DNA from: a virus
DNA length: 53,235 nucleotides
Direction: 5' to 3' (one strand)
Virus record (IMG/VR): IMGVR_UViG_3300025083_000044
Coordinates: 1 to 53,235 of that record
Shown: piece after piece, positions 33,138-42,799 of the stretch
How the letters are laid out: the number at the start of each line of letters is the position of its first letter
Numbering within the stretch: the stretch's first letter is position 1
Program-made: the position numbers and the translations under genes
The notes under the pieces: generated by a model
Database searches by the model: none
What the model was told of the DNA's origin: nothing
The model's input: the letters and a program-made list of their open reading frames with translations, nothing else

Positions 33138-34667
33138 ATGAATGTATTACAAAGAAAAATGTTTGCAACAGGAGATGTTGCCACCAACCCTTTTGTTGAT
33201 TCGTATGACGAGTTTCAACCGTATGAATTAGATTTTAATATTGAGCCAAAAGGCGAAGGATATGTAGCTATTCAAAGAAATCCAAGAGGAGAGGTGGTCA
33301 AGGAAACCCCAATCAATCTTGCTCTTTCTGCTAAAAGAGATCCTGTTGAGGCTTTTCAAGTGCAAACAAAAAACGAGGGTTTAAGGGCTGTCAAAGAAGC
33401 AGGTTTAGGAATTGCAGGTTTAGCTGGGGGAAGAGGTGCTTTAACATATGCTGGCAAAAAAATTGCTCCATATATTACTCAAGCAGTTACTTCAAATAGA
33501 TTTTTAAATCCTTTTACTTCAGTTAAAAAACCTGGAGTAGCAGTACCTGGAAAGAAAGGGTTTCAAAGCTTAGACCCAACAAAACTTTCATCTTTTAACG
33601 TAGGTATAAAACCTGGCGCTAAATATGGTTTTTTAGGAGCATTAGGTTTTGGCGGTTTAACAGCGGCTCAAACAACTGAAGAAGAAGTTGCCGAAGAATT
33701 AAAAAAGTTAGAAGAAAAAAGCTCTACAGAAACACAAGAGAAAAAAGATAAAGTAGCGCCCGATCCATATATGGGTGGTATTTCAGATGAAGAGATAGAC
33801 GCTGTTATTGGAGCTGATACAGATGCTGTTACAGAAGCAATGGCGAAAGCTGATTACGACGTAGAATATGCTGAAACAGTAAGAGACTCAATAACTGATT
33901 TTCAAGATCGTTATATGGACAATAAAAATATGGATAGATTCCTTAGAAATATTGGCAAAAGTCTTGTTGAAGAAGGCAGATTTACTGGAATTGCAACAGG
34001 TGCTGTAGCTGCGGCCGACGAAAGAGAAGCTGAAAGAATCTTGGAAGCAGAAAGAGAAGCTGATATAAGTTTAGCAAGCGCCAAAGCAGGATTGAAGGAC
34101 AAACCAAGCTCAAAAGTTATTACTGATTATAAAATAGATTTGGCAGCTTCTGCAGCAGATGTTGAGCAATCTGAATTAACAGGTCAACTATTAGACCAAG
34201 TTGAAGGGATTATTACAACAAAAGACATTACGGGCTTTTCCCCAATATTACAAAGCGTTTATAAAAAAGCGTTAGGTTTTGCAGGCGTTCAAAGCCCTCT
34301 TGATCCAAGAGAAAGAGCAATTGTTTTATTAGAACAAATTGCTAACGGAAATATCAAAACCATTACAGGCGAAAGCGGAAGAACAATTTCAAACGTAGAT
34401 AGGCAAATAGCTCAAAAACTTATTGGAGATTTAAAAAATCCATTGACAAGAGAGGATGAAATTTTAGGAAATTTAAGATCTCAGCAAATTAATGTTTCCC
34501 AAAGAAGAAATGCTGCTTTTAGTAAATATAGAGTTCTTGCTGAGTTTTTCCAAGAGCAAGGATTGCCAGTTCCTGTTGGAATACAAGGCTATGACACATC
34601 TTCTATATTTGGTCAAAAAGGATCTAAAGTTATTACTTTAGACATGGATGGAAATAAAATATCGTGA
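33138..34667 (+). CDS. Putative internal virion/ejection protein 3, 509 aa
   Basis: Residues 80-165 contain a Gly/Ala/Leu-rich amphipathic or membrane-active segment (AGLGIAGLAGGRGALTYAGKKIAPYITQAV). The rest is charged helix and loop (EEEVAEELKKLEEKSSTETQEKKDK, then ADEREAERILEAEREADIS). It is coupled to the next gene by a GTGA overlap. Together with its neighbours it resembles the ejection-protein block of podoviruses. Confidence 0.6.
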   Translation: MNVLQRKMFATGDVATNPFVDSYDEFQPYELDFNIEPKGEGYVAIQRNPRGEVVKETPINLALSAKRDPVEAFQVQTKNEGLRAVKEAGLGIAGLAGGRGALTYAGKKIAPYITQAVTSNRFLNPFTSVKKPGVAVPGKKGFQSLDPTKLSSFNVGIKPGAKYGFLGALGFGGLTAAQTTEEEVAEELKKLEEKSSTETQEKKDKVAPDPYMGGISDEEIDAVIGADTDAVTEAMAKADYDVEYAETVRDSITDFQDRYMDNKNMDRFLRNIGKSLVEEGRFTGIATGAVAAADEREAERILEAEREADISLASAKAGLKDKPSSKVITDYKIDLAASAADVEQSELTGQLLDQVEGIITTKDITGFSPILQSVYKKALGFAGVQSPLDPRERAIVLLEQIANGNIKTITGESGRTISNVDRQIAQKLIGDLKNPLTREDEILGNLRSQQINVSQRRNAAFSKYRVLAEFFQEQGLPVPVGIQGYDTSSIFGQKGSKVITLDMDGNKIS

Positions 34668-37600
34668 TATACAAAATAAAGACTCCTGATGGAAGATTTA
34701 TTGAAGTCGAGGGAGAAGAAGGTCAAGAAGCAAAAGCTATAGAGGCCGTTAGAAAATATCTAGCAAACGAAACTGTATCTAGCGATTTTGACGCAGAAAA
34801 TTTTGATTATCAAACAGGTGTAGACGCACCAGGTTTACGAGCTCAGCTAGACTTAGCTGAAACAGTTGAAGAAAAAGAACTTGTTTTAACCAATAGAGTT
34901 GGTAGCCAAGGCTTTACTAGGGATTCATCTGGAAACTTTGCGCTTACGCCAAGTGGTTTAAAAAGACTTGGTATAAGAGGTGGTAGCGATAAAAACATTA
35001 TTATTGATGAGTCAGGTCTTGCTAAAGGAGACTTTGCGGATTTGGCTGGAATTGTTGGCCCTATCGCAGGTGCTGTTGCTGCCTTGTCACCACATGGCAG
35101 AGCTTTAAGATTATTAAAAAATGTTTTTAAGAATGACAGAATATCTAGAACTGTTGCATCTGCTCTTGGTACAGCTGGTGGTAAAGGTGTTGAAGAGGCT
35201 GGAGAGTTGGCTGTTGGATTGCAAAGACAATCTGCTGGCGAAGTAGCAGAAGATTTAGCGTATGAAGCGGCAATAGGTGGTATATCTCAAGGTTTATTTG
35301 AGGTGGGTGGTATGGCTTTGCATGGTCTTCTAGGTAGAAAAGCACCAATTATAGATGTAGATATATCTAGAGCTATTGCTCAAGGTGCAGATCCTTCAGA
35401 GTTAGTAACCTTGGCAAAAAATTTAGGCAGAACTCCTACATTTAAAGATGTACAAGAAGCTCAAAAAAATAAAATTATCGAAACATTTACTCCTGCAGCA
35501 GTATCTCAAAGAGCTTTAGGTAGATCTATTCCAGGTCGAGTTCAAGCAGCGGCCGAAACTGTATTTGGTAGAAAGGAAAGAGATGAAAAATTAATTGAAT
35601 ATGGCAACCAAAGACTGCAAAAATTTTTAGAAAAATTAAACGCTCAAGATTTAACTTTAGAAAACTTTGAAGCTGGAATAACCGCAGGAAGATTAACAAG
35701 CGCTCAAGTAGATGATTATATAAAAAATCTTTCTAGAGACTCAGATGTTGCTAATAAAGAGCTGAGAGAAGTTATTAATAATTCTGTTAAAGCTATTGAT
35801 GAGGGTGCTTTTTCGGGCAGCCCAGATTCAGCAGCAACTGGAAGATTGATAAGAGATCAATTAAAAGAAGCCTACGAACAGGGTGTAATTAAACCATTCC
35901 AAAGAAGAGAAAGAAATATTGATACTTTTTTACAAAAAAAAGGATTGGATGCAGTATATGGACAAATAGGAATTAAATTAAATAGTTTAGAAAGATATGT
36001 AGATAACTTGGTTAAAAAAAATCCAACCATAGACAAAATATTGGCAGATGAAATATCTGCATCCCCCATAAAAGTTATTAAGGATGTTATTAAAGAAGCT
36101 AAAAAAGATGGGGGAGGCCTATCAATAGAAGCTTTAAATAGCGTGCGAGGAGCTTTGCTAACAATTGACAGAGCTAAAGGAGCTTTCTCTGGTAAACAAG
36201 GATACTATTTAAAACAAACCTTAGATGAAATAGATAAAATATTTGACGATTTAGCAAGCGGAAATAGTTTTGTTGCAGATATGATAAAAGTTGGTCCAAG
36301 AAGACAGCAAAAAGCTGCAATTAAAAATGTAACCAAAGCAGCTCAAATGATTAGAGGCTACAACGCAGATTATAAAGCAGCAGTTCAAGCATTTAACGAT
36401 CCTGTTATTGCTAAAATTACACATGATGCGGCTAGAGGTGCTTTTGACGTAGATACAATTTTTAATCAAGTTGTTAAAAATAATAGACCAGAATTAATTA
36501 ATAAAGTTATAAACGCTTTGCCTAGCGAAGCTGAAAAAAAACTTGTTCTAGAAGGATTAAGGGAAAACATTATTAAAAACGCAGTTAGAGATTCTATAGA
36601 TATAACAACCAATGAAATAAATCCTGTATTCTTTGCTAAACATTTTGGAAAACTTGGTAGTACCGCAGACGTTATATTTAAAGACATACCAAATTTTAAA
36701 AGCACAATAGATGATTTTTTAAAAATTAATACTAACTTTAAGGCTGAAAAATTAGCTAGAATATCAGCAGATTTAAACTCTAAAGAATTTACCCAAGCTT
36801 TAAAAAGATTTACTGACGCTGAAAATGAACTCGCGATAGCAAACTCAGACAGATTTTTAACTAGAGTGTCTAGCGCAAGTCCAGATGAGGTGGTTGGAAC
36901 TTTGTTTAGAAATGGCCAAGCAGAAAATATTTCTAAAATGAAAAAAATATTAGAAAACGATCCAGATACATTTCAAAAAATTCAACAAGAAGGCATGCGT
37001 GATTTGATGAGGTTAACTTCTGGACCTGGTACAAGAGTAGATGAGGTATTTGATCCGAATGCTTTAGAGAGAGCTTTAAACTCTAAGGGCGATAACGTCC
37101 TTAATGAAATGTTTGGCAAAGAAACCACTCAAAGTTTAAGAGCCTTAGTTAGAGATTTAAGAGTAATGACAGAACCAGAAAAAGGTGGAGCTGGTACTTT
37201 AATTGCTGGAGCAATTGCTGTTAACGCTTTTAATCTAGCAATGCTACCGACTGTAGCAAAATTAGGAGTTATTGGTATGGTTATGAGACAACCATCGGTT
37301 GTTAGAAAATTAGCTAAATCAGACGCTGAAAGTGTGAATGTTGTTTATCAAGCTTTTAAAGATGCTGTTAGATTATACGCTCCAATGCAACTAACTGGAG
37401 ATGTAGTTGGGGGTCTTAGAGATGTTGGATCAGTCGCAGCTGAAGAAATAAGTCAACTAACCGAAGACTCTAATCTAGGAGCCATATCACAACAATTAGG
37501 CACAGAACTTCAAACCACAAATCGCACACTCCCTAGACTTCCAAATTTAACAACATCCGCACAATTGCCACAAGTACAACCTGTTGCAGGCGGGATTATG

Positions 37601-37669
37601 AGCCCTAGCATTTTAGGATATAACAGAGCAAACGAAGACATAGCTAGAAGATTCTCAAACACGGTCTAA
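34664..37669 (+). CDS. Large internal virion/ejection protein, 1001 aa
   Basis: A GTG start overlaps the previous stop. The N-terminus IYKIKTPDGRFIEVEGEEGQEAKAIEAVRKYL (2-33) is a small folded head. Residues 115-225 hold a hydrophobic Gly/Ala block (VGPIAGAVAALSPHGRALRLL, then ASALGTAGGKGVEEAGELAVGL). The middle (about 300-860) is long charged helices, and a second hydrophobic stretch lies at about 843-885 (GAIAVNAFNLAMLPTVAKLGVIGMVMRQ). The size, helical nature and end-of-operon position are like T7 gp16 or other ejection proteins. No lytic transglycosylase motif was found. Confidence 0.62.
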   Translation: MIYKIKTPDGRFIEVEGEEGQEAKAIEAVRKYLANETVSSDFDAENFDYQTGVDAPGLRAQLDLAETVEEKELVLTNRVGSQGFTRDSSGNFALTPSGLKRLGIRGGSDKNIIIDESGLAKGDFADLAGIVGPIAGAVAALSPHGRALRLLKNVFKNDRISRTVASALGTAGGKGVEEAGELAVGLQRQSAGEVAEDLAYEAAIGGISQGLFEVGGMALHGLLGRKAPIIDVDISRAIAQGADPSELVTLAKNLGRTPTFKDVQEAQKNKIIETFTPAAVSQRALGRSIPGRVQAAAETVFGRKERDEKLIEYGNQRLQKFLEKLNAQDLTLENFEAGITAGRLTSAQVDDYIKNLSRDSDVANKELREVINNSVKAIDEGAFSGSPDSAATGRLIRDQLKEAYEQGVIKPFQRRERNIDTFLQKKGLDAVYGQIGIKLNSLERYVDNLVKKNPTIDKILADEISASPIKVIKDVIKEAKKDGGGLSIEALNSVRGALLTIDRAKGAFSGKQGYYLKQTLDEIDKIFDDLASGNSFVADMIKVGPRRQQKAAIKNVTKAAQMIRGYNADYKAAVQAFNDPVIAKITHDAARGAFDVDTIFNQVVKNNRPELINKVINALPSEAEKKLVLEGLRENIIKNAVRDSIDITTNEINPVFFAKHFGKLGSTADVIFKDIPNFKSTIDDFLKINTNFKAEKLARISADLNSKEFTQALKRFTDAENELAIANSDRFLTRVSSASPDEVVGTLFRNGQAENISKMKKILENDPDTFQKIQQEGMRDLMRLTSGPGTRVDEVFDPNALERALNSKGDNVLNEMFGKETTQSLRALVRDLRVMTEPEKGGAGTLIAGAIAVNAFNLAMLPTVAKLGVIGMVMRQPSVVRKLAKSDAESVNVVYQAFKDAVRLYAPMQLTGDVVGGLRDVGSVAAEEISQLTEDSNLGAISQQLGTELQTTNRTLPRLPNLTTSAQLPQVQPVAGGIMSPSILGYNRANEDIARRFSNTV

Positions 37670-38079
37670 CCTTTAATTAAATAAAGATCCCAGTTATTTC
37701 TTAGCACTTCCAACCATTCTTCGATTGGCATAACTGTTACCTTATCGTTATCTTCGTCCCACTCTGGATTAATTGCATATAACGGAACGCAAACCCGAAT
37801 AGGCTTACGATTGTATTTAAAAATTAAAACAGGGATACGGCCTTCTGTCGCTTTGCAGACTTGATCCCACCACCCTTGTTGATACCAGTCTCCTTCCTTA
37901 TAAAACTTGCACTCTACGGCGTGATGAGGAATATTTATATCGCAAAGATCTTTAGATTGATATTGGTCTAGGTTACGCTTACAAACGTAGTCAATACCTT
38001 CAGATTCAAAAAACTCGTTTAATATTTTAGCAACGTCTCTTTCAAACGTCGCTCCCTTGGTTCTTGAGTTGATCGGCAT
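37666..38079 (-). CDS. PD-(D/E)XK endonuclease (Holliday-junction-resolvase-like)
   Basis: It is predicted to cut branched DNA in recombination or packaging. The 137 residues have a Glu on an N-terminal helix (TKGATFERDVAKIL, Glu13) and then DLCDINIPHHAVECKFYK. The catalytic set is Asp47, Glu56 and Lys58 (D-x8-ExK). The fold order matches the archaeal Hjc-like nucleases found in phages. It reads towards the structural operon, and its stop codon overlaps the stop of the large virion gene by two bases. Confidence 0.75.
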   Translation of the reverse strand: MPINSRTKGATFERDVAKILNEFFESEGIDYVCKRNLDQYQSKDLCDINIPHHAVECKFYKEGDWYQQGWWDQVCKATEGRIPVLIFKYNRKPIRVCVPLYAINPEWDEDNDKVTVMPIEEWLEVLRNNWDLYLIKG

Positions 38080-38194
38080 TCTTCTTCTCCTTGATATCTC
38101 TTTCTTTCATTAGTAACTCTAGCTCATGCCAGCGGTACATTCTTTTATTTACATGATCCCAAAACCAACCTTTGTAACGGGCGGTGTTTTCCAT
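38042..38194 (-). CDS. Small charged protein, 50 aa
   Basis: The ATG at 38194 overlaps the previous stop (TAATG) and the TGA lies inside the next gene (38042). The product starts MENTARYKGWFWDHVNKRMY and becomes Lys/Glu-rich. Double coupling to both neighbours supports expression. The function is unknown. Confidence 0.55.
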   Translation of the reverse strand: MENTARYKGWFWDHVNKRMYRWHELELLMKERDIKEKKNADQLKNQGSDV

Positions 38195-38685
38195 TATTTA
38201 TCCTTTTTGTAATTATTAACCAAACCCATTTCTTCTCTGTCAAAACCCAACGGGTGAGGCGATAAACACTCCAACTCATCCTTGTTAAAATGAATATAAG
38301 GTTCTGAATCTTCTTCATAAACAGGCTCTGCTATTGTACCAAATCTAACATCGTATATGTGATCTCTTTTCCAAGTATGACTGTAAACGCTATCTGTCAT
38401 TGCATAAACAATTACAAACGGCTGGTTGGTTGCTAAAGATAAAGCTGAACCCATCCTTAACTTACTGGCAGAAAGTAATAAAGTGTCATACTTTGTAATA
38501 CCAAAAGTTCTGCATTTTACTTCCAGCCAAAAAGAAACTTCTTTTGATTCACACCAATAATCTAGGCCATAACTAACTGGTAGCTTATGACACCTAACAT
38601 TCCAAAGTCCTTCTATAAAACCAGCAACACGCTCTTCGCGTTTTTGGTCGTTAATGTTTTCCATTTTTGGTTTTGGTTTATCCAT
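38194..38685 (-). CDS. Predicted PD-(D/E)XK-type nuclease-like protein, 163 aa
   Basis: I place the start at ATG 38685 because a GGGAGAG site precedes it; the earlier in-frame start would give an implausible hydrophobic leader. The sequence GLDYWCESKEVSFWLEVKCRTFGI has an Asp followed by a C-terminal ExK-like Glu-Val-Lys, which suggests a restriction-endonuclease fold. The remaining residues are polar. It is in a minus-strand recombination module next to a Holliday-junction-like nuclease. The identification is tentative. Confidence 0.55.
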   Translation of the reverse strand: MDKPKPKMENINDQKREERVAGFIEGLWNVRCHKLPVSYGLDYWCESKEVSFWLEVKCRTFGITKYDTLLLSASKLRMGSALSLATNQPFVIVYAMTDSVYSHTWKRDHIYDVRFGTIAEPVYEEDSEPYIHFNKDELECLSPHPLGFDREEMGLVNNYKKDK

Positions 38686-38899
38686 TGATCTCTCCCTTTT
38701 TAAATACAATACGAACACAATACTTGCGAACAATCGCAACAAGCGTAAATACTGTTGTTTGAATAACAGAGGTGGTTAACAAACTGGCATTAAAATAATT
38801 GCACATGTTAAGAACAAAAAAAGATAAAGGCAAAGCTATTACAACGCCAACAGCTACATCGCTAAGACTTTCTTTTAAAGCGCGTCTATCAATCTTCAT
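38678..38899 (-). CDS. Small two-helix membrane protein, DUF7220-like, 73 aa
   Basis: The likely start is ATG 38899, inside the end of the primase gene by 11 bases. Two hydrophobic helices are separated by polar residues (VAVGVVIALPLSFFVLNM and SVIQTTVFTLVAIVRKYCVRIVF). The C-terminal pattern FTLVAIVRKYCVRIVF resembles the DUF7220 membrane family of phages. The function is unknown. It is coupled to the next gene by an eight-base overlap. Confidence 0.62.
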   Translation of the reverse strand: MKIDRRALKESLSDVAVGVVIALPLSFFVLNMCNYFNASLLTTSVIQTTVFTLVAIVRKYCVRIVFKKGEING

Positions 38900-41012
38900 T
38901 AAAAAATTCTGGATCAATCGCAACAATACGTTTTGTTGGCCGCCCAGTTCCTTTTGCCCTTAAATCTTTTTCTTGTATCTCCCCTGAGTTTTTTAATCTC
39001 TCTATAATTTCTTTAACTTCGTATGACTTCATTGATCTGAATATTTCACGTCGATCAATATCACGCTTACTTATACCCCAATCTCCTTGCGATCTAATAA
39101 AGCTAAGTATCTGTTTGATACGGCCTTCCATTTCAGATCCCGCAACCTTGTCTTTACAATTCTCTATTAGCAACTGATCGTAGTAATAGACATAATCTAT
39201 CGCCCATTGAGTTATATCGCCTTTAATTGTTTTGGCTTTCCTATCATCTGCAAGCGCTCCAATCAAAGCTAAACGCATTGCTTTTTCTCTTGTTCTAGAC
39301 AATAAAACCTCAAGCCCTTCTTTCTCCAAAGCATTTTGCTGATCTACTAATTTGTATGCCAAGCTGTCCAACAAAGCATTTGAATCATCATCAAACTTTA
39401 TAATTCTTTGTTTAAAATCTAACTCAGCATTGTCTCTAGATATCTGTTCCATTTCGTTGTCAACCTGTCTTACATGTGAAACCCAGTTGTATGTTGATTG
39501 AGGAGGCTCAACGAAAGCTACCATTTTGCCGACAGTTCTTGGCACGTGAGATTCAACAACAATAAATCTATTTAAAAATCCGTCAACAATACGACCTGTT
39601 GATAAAGCGCCATAAAAGTTTTTAGGCACACTCATACCGACCAAAGTGATTGCGGGTTTAATTGTTGATCTATCTAAAACTTCTTTTTGTTGTTTATTGG
39701 TTAGAGTCATCATTGAATAGTTATCTGGTCTTAAAACACCATGACATCTTCCCCAAGTCTCCATAAGAATTTGTAATGCGTCTTCTTTGTTTGAGTTAGA
39801 AGATTTAGATATGCTTTCCAATCTTTTACCAAACTCATCCATAACAGTTATATGAGTTGGTTTATATCTAAGTAAGCTGTAGATAGCTCCGCTTGATGTA
39901 TAGCCGTCTCCCGCCATTAAATCGCTATGCTCTGCATGATCTAAAATAGTTTCAACAACTGTCTTGACATTTTCCTTGCCTTGTCCCGACTTAGCAATAC
40001 ACATAAAAAACAAAGATGAAAAGTTATTCATATTGGTTCTATACATTCTTCCTAAAGCTACCGAGCCTAAAGATAATGCTGCTTGCATACTAATGGCTGG
40101 CTGAGATATGTGCGCTATCTTTTCTGAGTATTCATAAATGTCTTTTAATACACCAGGCGGAGAATAAAGATTAGCTGGCTCTTTTACTGTTTTGGTTGTT
40201 GATATATAAGCAGGTGCTTGTTGGTTTTTTCTGTCATGAGTTTTTTGAACTGAATTAACTGTTGTTGATATTTCACTTGCTGATAAAGGTGGAGAGTTTT
40301 GTTCGTTCCAAGACTGCACAAAGAACTCTGTAAAATCTGTATTTAAACCTTTAGCTATTAAATAACCCGCCAGTCTTGCCGCTTGATCGTTACGGCCGCC
40401 CTCAGAAACACCTTGAATAGATAAAGGTGTAGAGATTGGTTTGCCGTTGAGTTTCTCAACCCCAGTTATCTTCACCCATAATTCTTGAGTTAAGTTTGGT
40501 AAATCATCAACATCATTTAAATCCCAATCTTCAATTCTTGTAGGGGTATATATAGCTCCTGTTGCATGGATATTATGCGGAGCAACAATCAAACCACCCA
40601 CACCTCTAATATCAATAAGCTTGGCTGGATCATAGCCTTCAGTTCTTTTGGCTACCCAAGTAGTAAAATTTTCTGGATTGTTGTAATAATAATGAACCCC
40701 CTTACCTGTTGCTACTTTAAAAGGTGTTACTGGTAAGTTGGCCTCACACCAATTTACCGCTTCGGGTGTATCTGCATCTATAACAATAAACTTGCCACAG
40801 ACTAAAGCGACGACTAGATCATCTCGCCCCTTAAACCATTTCTCTATTTCTTCCGTCGTCGGCTGTCGCTCTTGGAATTTTTGCCACCCCCCTAATTCTT
40901 TGGGCGGAACTTTATTATGCCTATGGAGAGGTACTACACTTATCCCATATTCTGCATAAGCCAGAGCTAAGTCCAACGCAGAGTCTTGCGCTGTTACTTG
41001 TAAATTGAACAC
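38889..41012 (-). CDS. Bifunctional primase (PrimPol) - helicase (DUF3987)
   Basis: This is predicted to prime and unwind DNA at the replication fork. Residues 12-165 form an archaeo-eukaryotic primase (PrimPol, PF09250-like) with IVIDAD (Asp79, Asp81), GVHYYY (His107) and LIDIRGVGGLIVAP (Asp134). A PriCT-like segment follows (GGRNDQAARLAGYLIAKGL, about 210-230). Residues 290-600 match DUF3987 helicases, with a Walker A variant AKSGQGKENVK. The start is GTG at 41012, two bases after the HTH gene stop. No DNA polymerase was found nearby, so the host enzyme is likely used. Confidence 0.82.
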   Translation of the reverse strand: MFNLQVTAQDSALDLALAYAEYGISVVPLHRHNKVPPKELGGWQKFQERQPTTEEIEKWFKGRDDLVVALVCGKFIVIDADTPEAVNWCEANLPVTPFKVATGKGVHYYYNNPENFTTWVAKRTEGYDPAKLIDIRGVGGLIVAPHNIHATGAIYTPTRIEDWDLNDVDDLPNLTQELWVKITGVEKLNGKPISTPLSIQGVSEGGRNDQAARLAGYLIAKGLNTDFTEFFVQSWNEQNSPPLSASEISTTVNSVQKTHDRKNQQAPAYISTTKTVKEPANLYSPPGVLKDIYEYSEKIAHISQPAISMQAALSLGSVALGRMYRTNMNNFSSLFFMCIAKSGQGKENVKTVVETILDHAEHSDLMAGDGYTSSGAIYSLLRYKPTHITVMDEFGKRLESISKSSNSNKEDALQILMETWGRCHGVLRPDNYSMMTLTNKQQKEVLDRSTIKPAITLVGMSVPKNFYGALSTGRIVDGFLNRFIVVESHVPRTVGKMVAFVEPPQSTYNWVSHVRQVDNEMEQISRDNAELDFKQRIIKFDDDSNALLDSLAYKLVDQQNALEKEGLEVLLSRTREKAMRLALIGALADDRKAKTIKGDITQWAIDYVYYYDQLLIENCKDKVAGSEMEGRIKQILSFIRSQGDWGISKRDIDRREIFRSMKSYEVKEIIERLKNSGEIQEKDLRAKGTGRPTKRIVAIDPEFFNED

Positions 41013-41014
41013 TC

Positions 41015-41350
41015 TTAACTTTCACTAGTTTCTTCAATAGGACCAAAAATGGATTCAAAATCTAACTTACCGCCAGAAGCTTTAATAATTTTTTTTGCCT
41101 GTTTAATAGAAGGTTGTCTAAGGCCATACCTCCACGCTTTAGTTGACGCTGCTGAACAATCAAACAGCTCCGCAGCTGGCTCTGTACCAATAAATTCTAT
41201 GTACTTCTTCAAAGTTATTCTTTGCACTTCTCTCTCCTTATATTGTGGTTCTAGATTTTTTTTCTTAAATGATTTAAGCTCTTCTTCGGTAAGACTTTTT
41301 AACCGCCATAGGTAGTTTACCTTCCATTGATTTCGGTCTACTTCTCTCAT
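41015..41350 (-). CDS. Helix-turn-helix transcriptional regulator, 111 aa
   Basis: I prefer the ATG at 41350, where ACGGA lies about eight bases upstream, over the earlier GTG. The C-terminal half (TEPAAELFDCSAASTKAWRYGLRQPSIKQAKKIIKA, about residues 57-91) has the spacing of a Cro/CI- or YdaS-type helix-turn-helix. It lies between divergent operons and may repress or activate one or both. No dimer domain or protease-cleavage motif is visible. Confidence 0.7.
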   Translation of the reverse strand: MREVDRNQWKVNYLWRLKSLTEEELKSFKKKNLEPQYKEREVQRITLKKYIEFIGTEPAAELFDCSAASTKAWRYGLRQPSIKQAKKIIKASGGKLDFESIFGPIEETSES

Positions 41351-41442
41351 TTTACATTCCGTTAAAAAATTAATGTTCACACATTGTAATTCATATTAAA
41401 ATAAATTAAAATAGTATTTTTAAATAAAACGGAGAAGATTAA
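41351..41442. promoter_or_regulatory. Divergent promoter region of the HTH and recombinase operons
   Basis: This AT-rich 92-base interval separates the divergent genes at 41015 and 41443. On the minus strand TACAAT (41383-41388) could be a -10. On the plus strand TTCATA (41390-41395) and TAGTAT (41412-41417) are a weak pair with a 16-base spacer. Overlapping promoters next to an HTH gene are a natural regulator target. Individual elements are weak. Confidence 0.4.
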
Positions 41443-42153
41443 ATGTCTGATATTTTAAGTAGAATTGTAAGTCCTAGCGAATTGGTTGAAAATCAAGGCG
41501 CTAAGATTTTAATGTATGGAGCATCTGGAGCTGGTAAAACGACTGCATGTGCTACATCACCTGGAAAAACTTTAATCATAAGTATGGAAGCTGGTTTGTT
41601 GTCTATTAAAGATGCAAACAATGTTACTGCTATTGAGGTTAAAGAAGCTTCAGAAATAGAACAGATTGCTGAAATGCTTGAAAGCGGAGATCTTGATTAC
41701 GATACTGTCTGTTTAGATAGTGTTACCGAGATGTCTGAACTTTTATTAGCGCAAGAAAAAGCAAGGTCTAAAGATCCTCGACAAGCCTACGGAGAAGTTA
41801 TTAATGTAATGACTAGAACGATGCGTAGGTTTAGAGATCTTAAAATGCACGTTATTTTTGTTGCTAAAGAGGACAAGCTTCGAGACGAAGCAACAGGTAT
41901 GTTTCATTATCAACCAATGATGGTTGGCGCTAAACTACCTACCCAAATTCCTTACTTCTTTGATGAAGTGTTGTGTCTTAGGACTTTCACCGAAGAAAAT
42001 GATGAAGGGAAAAAAGTAACCAATCGTTGGTTGCAAACAGTTCTTGGGGATAATTACATCGCTAAGGATAGGAGTGGCAAGCTAGATTCTTTTGAAGAAC
42101 CTAACTTGACATATATTATTAATAAACTTGGATTTTCAAAAGGAGAAAAATAA
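41443..42153 (+). CDS. Sak4-like RecA-fold recombination ATPase
   Basis: This is predicted to anneal or exchange single strands. The 236 residues carry Walker A GASGAGKTT (26-34) and Walker B YDTVCLDSVTE, with a RecA-like fold (AAA_24/PF13479 group). The length matches Sak4-type phage recombinases. AGGAGA-type signals precede the ATG, and its stop overlaps the start of a DUF669 SSB-like protein, the usual Sak4 partner. Confidence 0.85.
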   Translation: MSDILSRIVSPSELVENQGAKILMYGASGAGKTTACATSPGKTLIISMEAGLLSIKDANNVTAIEVKEASEIEQIAEMLESGDLDYDTVCLDSVTEMSELLLAQEKARSKDPRQAYGEVINVMTRTMRRFRDLKMHVIFVAKEDKLRDEATGMFHYQPMMVGAKLPTQIPYFFDEVLCLRTFTEENDEGKKVTNRWLQTVLGDNYIAKDRSGKLDSFEEPNLTYIINKLGFSKGEK

Positions 42154-42665
42154 TGAGCGATTTTGCAGACGTCAAGTTTGATTTTGAATCTGGTGGTAGT
42201 GGTGAATCTACTATTCCAGAAGGGGACTATTTAACAGAGATAAGCAAATGCGAGAAGACTACTTCTAGCAATGGCAACGACTATCTTGCGTTAGAGGTCA
42301 AAGTATGTGGTGAAAAATACAAAGGCTGGATTGCTAGAGACAATCTAAACCTTTGGTACAAAAATAGCGACGCTGAAAAGCAAGAAATGGTTAGAGAGAT
42401 AGCCTCTAGGAAATTCTCTGGCTTGGTCAAAGCGTTAGGCAGAAAAGACAACCCACCCGCTAATGGTGGCGAGCTGGTTGGTAACAAAGTGATTTGTACT
42501 TTTGGCATTGAGAAAAGTAAAAATCCTGACTATCCCGACGATAAAAACAATATCAAGGGTTTCAAGCCGTTGGAAAAGATGTCGCCTAAACAAGCAGACG
42601 ACACCCCAGCTTGGGTAACAGAAGGAACTTCTGAAGCCAAAGCTCCAGCTAAACCAAGCTTGTAA
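42153..42665 (+). CDS. DUF669-family ssDNA-binding protein
   Basis: The sequence FDFESGG, then TIPEGDYLTEISKCEKTTSSNGNDYLALEVKV, GEKYKGWIARDNLNLWY and LVGNKVICTFGIEKS has the hallmarks of DUF669 (PF05037), proteins regarded as phage SSB-like. The C-terminus is charged and Pro/Ala-rich, perhaps an SSB-type tail. It is directly coupled to the Sak4-like gene, supporting a joint recombination or replication function. Confidence 0.8.
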   Translation: MSDFADVKFDFESGGSGESTIPEGDYLTEISKCEKTTSSNGNDYLALEVKVCGEKYKGWIARDNLNLWYKNSDAEKQEMVREIASRKFSGLVKALGRKDNPPANGGELVGNKVICTFGIEKSKNPDYPDDKNNIKGFKPLEKMSPKQADDTPAWVTEGTSEAKAPAKPSL

Positions 42666-42670
42666 TTGTT

Positions 42671-42689
42671 AGGCTTTGCTAGGAAGCCT
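42671..42689 (+). terminator. Weak hairpin after the DUF669 gene
   Basis: AGGCTT (42671-42676) pairs with AAGCCT (42684-42689) around a seven-base loop. The following sequence has no U-run, so terminator strength is doubtful. It lies in the convergent gap 42666-42833. Confidence 0.3.
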
Positions 42690-42799
42690 TAAAGGTATTA
42701 TCTCCCCCCATTTAGATAGTATGTACCTACCTAGCACTTTTTTAGACAGGGGCCTTAATAAGAGTTATCCCTTAGTGTCTGGTCCTGTAAAGTGTCTTG

